Positions 5,474 through 9,135 of a stretch of 9,135 nucleotides of DNA are shown in pieces; within the stretch, counting starts at the first letter, position 1, and the number at the start of each line of letters is the position of its first letter. This DNA is from an uncultured Eubacteriales bacterium (GTDB lineage Bacteria > Bacillota > Clostridia > Oscillospirales > CAG-382): assembly GCA_900548115.1 (NCBI GenBank), contig URJL01000062.1, positions 1 to 9,135 on the forward strand, given 5' to 3'. Position numbers and translations under genes: made by a program. The notes under the pieces are model-generated. The model saw nothing but the letters and a program-made list of their open reading frames with translations. It did no database searches and was not told the origin of the DNA.

Positions 5474-6546
5474 AGCCGCTGAAAATTGCCATGATGAGTA
5501 TGACGCACGGTCATACGAGAAAATATTATCAAACGCTCAAGGATAACCCGAAGCTTGACTGGGTTGCCGTATCGACGGCAAACGACGAAGTGAAAAAAGT
5601 GTTTTTAAACAGTGTGGACGGAATTCCCTGTTACGACAGCGAGCTTGAGATGCTGGACGCGCACCCCGAGATCGAAGCGGTCGTTCTGGCGAGCGAAAAC
5701 AGCGAGCATCTGCGTCAGATGAAGCTGTGCGCCGAGCGTGGAATCCACATTCTCTCCATGAAGATTCCCACCTTTGACGAGGAAGAATATAACGAAATGA
5801 TCGCGCTCACCGAGAAAAACGACGTTGTGTGTCAGGTCGAGCTTGAAATGCATTACAATCCCGTCATCGTGCGGCTCAAGGAGATGGTCAAAAACGGCGA
5901 GATCGGGAAAATAAAATCGTTCAACGCGACGAACATCACGCTCTCCCCCGTTTGGGCTTTCCCGTGGCAGGGCGTTCCCGAAAAGAGCTACGGCAAAAGA
6001 GTCCCAATCAAAGACGGCGACCCGCGCTTCCGCGGCGGCGCTCTGTGCGATCATCCGCACATTTTCGACATGATCCGCCACATGACGGGAAGCGATTTTG
6101 ACACGATCTATGCCGAGGTCGCGCCGAACATTCGCCCCGACATCGAGGAAGAGGATATGCTCTCGGTCATCGGAAGAATGAAGGACGGCACGGTCTTTTC
6201 GCTCGACCCGTCGTGGTCGAAAATGGAGGAGCGTCTGAAGGTTCCGGGTCCCGGATGGGAGGTCTTTCCGAAGCGTATGGAGGTCAACATCACCTTAAAC
6301 GGAGAAAAAGGAACAATCATGGCGGACTGCTTCGGACCGAACGTTTATCACAACGGACTGCCGAACGACCGTTATACGGTTCAATATACCTATTTTGACG
6401 AATGGATCGGGCTGGTCGACGAATTTTACGACAACATTCGGAATCACAAAACGCCGCTGATCAATCTTCGCTGGCACAAAAAGACCGTCGAAGCGATGAA
6501 CGCCGTTTACGAAAGCATTGCGACCGGAAAGACCGTTAAGCTGTAA
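5470..6546 (+). CDS. Gfo/Idh/MocA family oxidoreductase
   Basis: A 358-residue, full-length member of the NAD(P)-dependent sugar/inositol dehydrogenase superfamily, cytoplasmic. Residues about 1-120 form the Rossmann domain and about 125-358 the C-terminal sheet domain. The dinucleotide loop is not GxGxxG but MMSMTHGHTRKYY, a His-containing variant also found in other divergent members. The EKP motif that carries the catalytic lysine is SMKIP, with K98 retained. The active-site helix reads GGALCDHPHIFDM, with D194, H195/H197 and D200; it is one residue shorter between Asp and His than the common D-x-G-x-H-x-x-D form. Enzymes of this family usually oxidise or reduce a sugar hydroxyl, often at C3, and some use a bound cofactor in glycoside cleavage. 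It starts within the stop of the preceding gene and is followed 11 nt later by the GH89-like gene. The superfamily is certain; the substrate is not known. Confidence 0.92.
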   Translation: MKPLKIAMMSMTHGHTRKYYQTLKDNPKLDWVAVSTANDEVKKVFLNSVDGIPCYDSELEMLDAHPEIEAVVLASENSEHLRQMKLCAERGIHILSMKIPTFDEEEYNEMIALTEKNDVVCQVELEMHYNPVIVRLKEMVKNGEIGKIKSFNATNITLSPVWAFPWQGVPEKSYGKRVPIKDGDPRFRGGALCDHPHIFDMIRHMTGSDFDTIYAEVAPNIRPDIEEEDMLSVIGRMKDGTVFSLDPSWSKMEERLKVPGPGWEVFPKRMEVNITLNGEKGTIMADCFGPNVYHNGLPNDRYTVQYTYFDEWIGLVDEFYDNIRNHKTPLINLRWHKKTVEAMNAVYESIATGKTVKL

Positions 6547-6557
6547 GGAGGGTTTTC

Positions 6558-8843
6558 ATGTCGCTTCTCATATTGAAACCGAGCACGGGCGAAGAGGCGT
6601 ATGATCGTGCGGCGCACATCTTTGCCGAGCTTTATCGTAAAGTAACGGGAAAAAGCGCCGCCCTGTCGGAGGTCGACGACGGCAGGAGCGATCTTGTCGT
6701 CATCGGTTCGGACAGCGTGAACGATTTTACGGCGGAGGAAATGCTTGCGGGGAATCTTTCTTCCCTCGGCATCCGTTACGGGACCGACGATTACCGCCTG
6801 TATTCGTATCAAAAGGGCGAAAGAAAGATCCTCCTCGCCGCAGGCGGCAGAGGGCGCTCTTCGATCTATGCGGTGTACGATTATTTCGAACGCTTCGTCG
6901 GCTGTCATTATTTTTGGGACGGCGATGTGATACCGAAATACGCCGACATTCCGCTCGAAAACATCGACGTTACCGAAAAGCCGCGCTTTGAATACCGCGG
7001 TCTGCGCTATTTTGCCCACCGCGGACTTCACCGCTTTCAGGCGGAGCATTGGTCGTATGAAGATTGGCAGAAAGAGATCAACTGGATGCTCAAAAAGCGG
7101 CTGAATTTCTTCATGCTGCGCATCGGCATGGACGACGTTTGGCAAAAGGCGTTTCCCGATATCGTCCCCTACCCCGACGGCTTTCGCAACATTGACGATG
7201 AGAAGGGCTTTAACGACCGAACCGACTTCTGGACGCTTGAATATCGCGGAAAGCTTCGGAAAAAGATCATGGAATACGCCCGACTTCACGACCTTGTTTC
7301 CCCCACCGACTGCGGAACGATGACGCATTGGTATTCGCGGACACCGACCGAATTTTTGAAAGCAAAAAAGCCCGCGCTTCTCGGTCAAACCGACGGGCGG
7401 TATATCGATTTTGCAACGGGCTGCGTGTTCGATTTTCGAAAAAAAGAGAACATGGAATACTATATGCGTCTAACCCGCGTCATGGCGGAGGAATACGATC
7501 ACAATTCCTATCTTTTCCACACGATCGGACTCGGCGAACGAAGAATGTTCCGGGACGACAAGACAAATTTTCGCTTCAAACAGCTTTGCTACCGCCGCAT
7601 CGCGCAGAACTTGCGCGCGGCATATCCCGATTCACGCCTGCTTGTCGGCACGTGGGATTTTGTCGGCTGGTGGCGCCCCGAAGAGGTTCGGGCGCTGATC
7701 GGCGAACTCGACCCCGATCGAACCGTGATCCTTGACTACACCTCGGAGGGAAACGACGAGGAGCAGAATTTCACAAACTGGGGAATCGTCGGAAAATTTC
7801 CGTGGATATTCGGGCTGTTTCATGCATACGAGTCGGAAAGCGAGCTGAGAGGTCCGTATGATCTCACGCGCAGACGGCTGAAAATTGCCGCCGAGGATGA
7901 CTTTTGCAAAGGCATGATCCTTTGGCCCGAGCTTTCGCACAGCGACCCGATCGTTCTCGAATATCTGTCCGACAACGCGTGGTCGCCGCTTCGCTTTACG
8001 CTTGAAGAGACGGTGGAAAAATACTGCCGCGGGCGGTACGAAAGCGATGCCGACGACATGAACGATTGCTGGCAGAGATTTCTGCCCTTTATGAAGCAAG
8101 CCTCCTGGGGCGGATATACGAAGATCGAAAGCGACGGTTTTGAGACCGACAGCCTTTGGAATACGCACAGCGATATGTGGGTAAAGCCCGCAAGCACTCT
8201 TGACAACATCGGCGATAAACGGTATTCGGACTTTTTCGAAAAAGCCGTCTCGAATGCCGCACCGCTTCTTCCCGAGCTTTCCGATATCATCGAAAAGCTT
8301 GCCGATATAAACGAGCGGACCGACAGCGTTTTTCTGCTGCGCGATTCGATCGACATTATCAGAACCGTCTGCGGAAGATTTTTGAATTATCTGCTTGCCG
8401 AAGCACTTTTCAAACCGTGCGGACAGAAAAAGCTTGACCTTATCCGCGTGCGGTATACCGCGCTTTTGTCACGGCTGTCCGAGCTTTTGCGGTTCAACTC
8501 CGATTTTTCGCTTTACGCTTCGCTCAAAGAACTTGAAAATACAGCGCCTGTCAATCCGCGCTTTGCCGACACTTTGAAAAACAATATCTGCAACGATTAC
8601 TGTCGGCAATGCTGCAGTGAACTGATCGATTTCTTGTTCATCGGGGAAGCGGACGCCGTTTTTGAATGGGCAGAAACGCGCGGAGACAAAAGTGTGCCGA
8701 AGAAAAAGGCAAAAGAGATTGAAAAAGCCTTTTCGGATACGCCGCTTGAAAAAATGCAACGCCCGCCGATCGGGGCTCTGCCCGACGCAATGCGCGGCAT
8801 TGCGCGGGAGATACGCTCTTTGGACGAGGTATTCCGAATATAA
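6558..8843 (+). CDS. GH89-like (alpha-N-acetylglucosaminidase family) glycosidase, cytoplasmic
   Basis: A 761-residue protein; ribosome binding site AAGGAGGG lies 5 nt before the ATG. Residues about 1-138 are an alpha/beta N-domain like that of NAGLU and other hexosaminidases (GGRGRSSIYAVYDYFE, VGCHYFW). About 139-475 is the barrel: RFEYRGLRYFAHRG, the W-x-x-WQKEINWMLKKRLNF and DDVWQKAF signatures of GH89, then VGTWDFVGWW, ILDYTSEG and FHAYESESELRG. About 480-761 is a helical C-domain. Two glutamates fit the family's catalytic pair: E327 (GLGERRMF) and E458 (ILWPELSHSDPIVLEY); their spacing of 131 matches the 130 between E316 and E446 of human NAGLU as I remember it. Around E327 the usual FNExxPP is not kept. 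No signal peptide is present, unlike secreted or lysosomal relatives, so it acts on an imported glycoside. Last gene of the operon. Exact linkage and sugar are unknown. Confidence 0.8.
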   Translation: MSLLILKPSTGEEAYDRAAHIFAELYRKVTGKSAALSEVDDGRSDLVVIGSDSVNDFTAEEMLAGNLSSLGIRYGTDDYRLYSYQKGERKILLAAGGRGRSSIYAVYDYFERFVGCHYFWDGDVIPKYADIPLENIDVTEKPRFEYRGLRYFAHRGLHRFQAEHWSYEDWQKEINWMLKKRLNFFMLRIGMDDVWQKAFPDIVPYPDGFRNIDDEKGFNDRTDFWTLEYRGKLRKKIMEYARLHDLVSPTDCGTMTHWYSRTPTEFLKAKKPALLGQTDGRYIDFATGCVFDFRKKENMEYYMRLTRVMAEEYDHNSYLFHTIGLGERRMFRDDKTNFRFKQLCYRRIAQNLRAAYPDSRLLVGTWDFVGWWRPEEVRALIGELDPDRTVILDYTSEGNDEEQNFTNWGIVGKFPWIFGLFHAYESESELRGPYDLTRRRLKIAAEDDFCKGMILWPELSHSDPIVLEYLSDNAWSPLRFTLEETVEKYCRGRYESDADDMNDCWQRFLPFMKQASWGGYTKIESDGFETDSLWNTHSDMWVKPASTLDNIGDKRYSDFFEKAVSNAAPLLPELSDIIEKLADINERTDSVFLLRDSIDIIRTVCGRFLNYLLAEALFKPCGQKKLDLIRVRYTALLSRLSELLRFNSDFSLYASLKELENTAPVNPRFADTLKNNICNDYCRQCCSELIDFLFIGEADAVFEWAETRGDKSVPKKKAKEIEKAFSDTPLEKMQRPPIGALPDAMRGIAREIRSLDEVFRI

Positions 8844-8857
8844 TTAAAAAACAAAGA

Positions 8858-8887
8858 GGGCAAGACCGAGAGGTCCTGCCCTTTTTT
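8858..8887 (+). terminator. Rho-independent terminator of the operon, probably bidirectional
   Basis: GGGCAAGACC (8858-8867) pairs with GGTCCTGCCC (8872-8881) around GAGA, with one A-C mismatch, then TTTTTT (8882-8887). An A-rich run just upstream (8845-8855) gives a T-rich tail on the other strand, so the convergent CotJC-like gene ending at 8891 can use it as well. Confidence 0.9.
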
Positions 8888-8890
8888 CGC

Positions 8891-9135
8891 TCAGCACTTT
8901 TCTTTTGTTTTCTTTCCGCTGAGATAAACGTCGGTACGTGGCTGAATCGGCGACTGCAGCGTGTCAAGCGCTTCACCGAAACGCTGATAATGCACGACCT
9001 CACGCTCACGCAAAAAGCGAATCGGCGCGATAACATCGGGGTTATCCAAAAGCCGAAGCATGTTGTCGTAGGTCTGTCTTGCCTTTTGCTCTGCTGCAAT
9101 CATATAAGAACAACTTGTGATTAAAAGTTCCAGTG
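8891..9135 (-). CDS. cotJC: CotJC-like manganese catalase / spore coat protein, C-terminal part (cut by window edge)
   Basis: The minus strand is open from the window edge to TGA at 8893-8891, giving 80 residues with no start inside the window that needs to be used; the ATG at 9103 is internal. The sequence IAAEQKARQTYDNML, then DNPDVIAPIRFLREREVVHYQRFGEAL, matches the end of the manganese-catalase family to which the spore coat protein CotJC belongs. The Glu of IAAEQ and the His of REREVVH are 33 residues apart, the same spacing as the last Glu and His dimanganese ligands in characterised Mn catalases (E148 and H181, from memory). In spore formers CotJC is encoded with cotJA and cotJB and is part of the inner coat. 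Those genes would lie outside the window. This supports a sporulating host. The tail after the conserved part ends in a Lys-rich stretch and Cys. Confidence 0.85.
   Translation of the reverse strand, partial: LELLITSCSYMIAAEQKARQTYDNMLRLLDNPDVIAPIRFLREREVVHYQRFGEALDTLQSPIQPRTDVYLSGKKTKEKC

Noticed and set aside
6507..7388. 293-codon open frame on the minus strand across the oxidoreductase/GH89-like junction
   Set aside because: Overlaps two well-supported genes on the plus strand, has no promoter or ribosome binding site and no recognisable motif.

Overview
The window looks like chromosomal DNA of a spore-forming Clostridia-type Firmicute. The evidence is a CotJC-like spore-coat/manganese-catalase gene at the right edge, strong AGGAG-type ribosome binding sites before nearly every gene, sigma-A-type promoters and simple U-tract terminators. 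Placement below class level is not possible from the sequence alone. No insertion sequence, phage gene, CRISPR array, tRNA or rRNA was found.

Layout, left to right. (1) 1-83, minus strand: start of a small CxxC zinc-ribbon gene, cut by the window edge. It has a near-perfect promoter far upstream (214-241), which implies a leader RNA of about 125 nt. (2) 84-536: gene-free stretch with that leader, an AT-rich inverted repeat (329-364), the mgtE promoter (413-441) and an mgtE leader with a second ribosome binding site. (3) 537-1928: mgtE, a CBS-domain magnesium channel/transporter, closed by a 13-bp perfect terminator hairpin. (4) 1991-2746, minus strand: an AraC-family regulator. (5) 2747-2930: divergent control region with a consensus promoter for the regulator, an extended -10 promoter for the operon and spaced direct repeats that could be AraC half-sites. 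(6) 2931-8843: a tight five-gene operon ending in a terminator. (7) 8891-9135, minus strand: the 3' end of a cotJC-like gene.

The five-gene operon is the accessory part of the window and the best candidate for an undescribed system. In order it encodes: a TIM-barrel-like protein with a WDEP motif and a Cys cluster; a UPF0309-type SIS-domain sugar isomerase-like protein with altered substrate loops; a 232-residue protein resembling only the C-terminal half of Gfo/Idh/MocA enzymes; a full-length Gfo/Idh/MocA oxidoreductase joined to it by an ATGA stop/start overlap; and a 761-residue GH89-like (alpha-N-acetylglucosaminidase family) enzyme. None of the five has a signal peptide, and no transporter is in the window. 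This points to cytoplasmic processing of an imported, probably amino-sugar-containing or otherwise unusual glycoside. The mixture of a redox enzyme, a possible partner subunit, a SIS protein and two glycosidase-like barrels would fit an oxidation-assisted glycoside cleavage or sugar-salvage pathway switched on by the neighbouring AraC regulator. The substrate cannot be read from the sequence.
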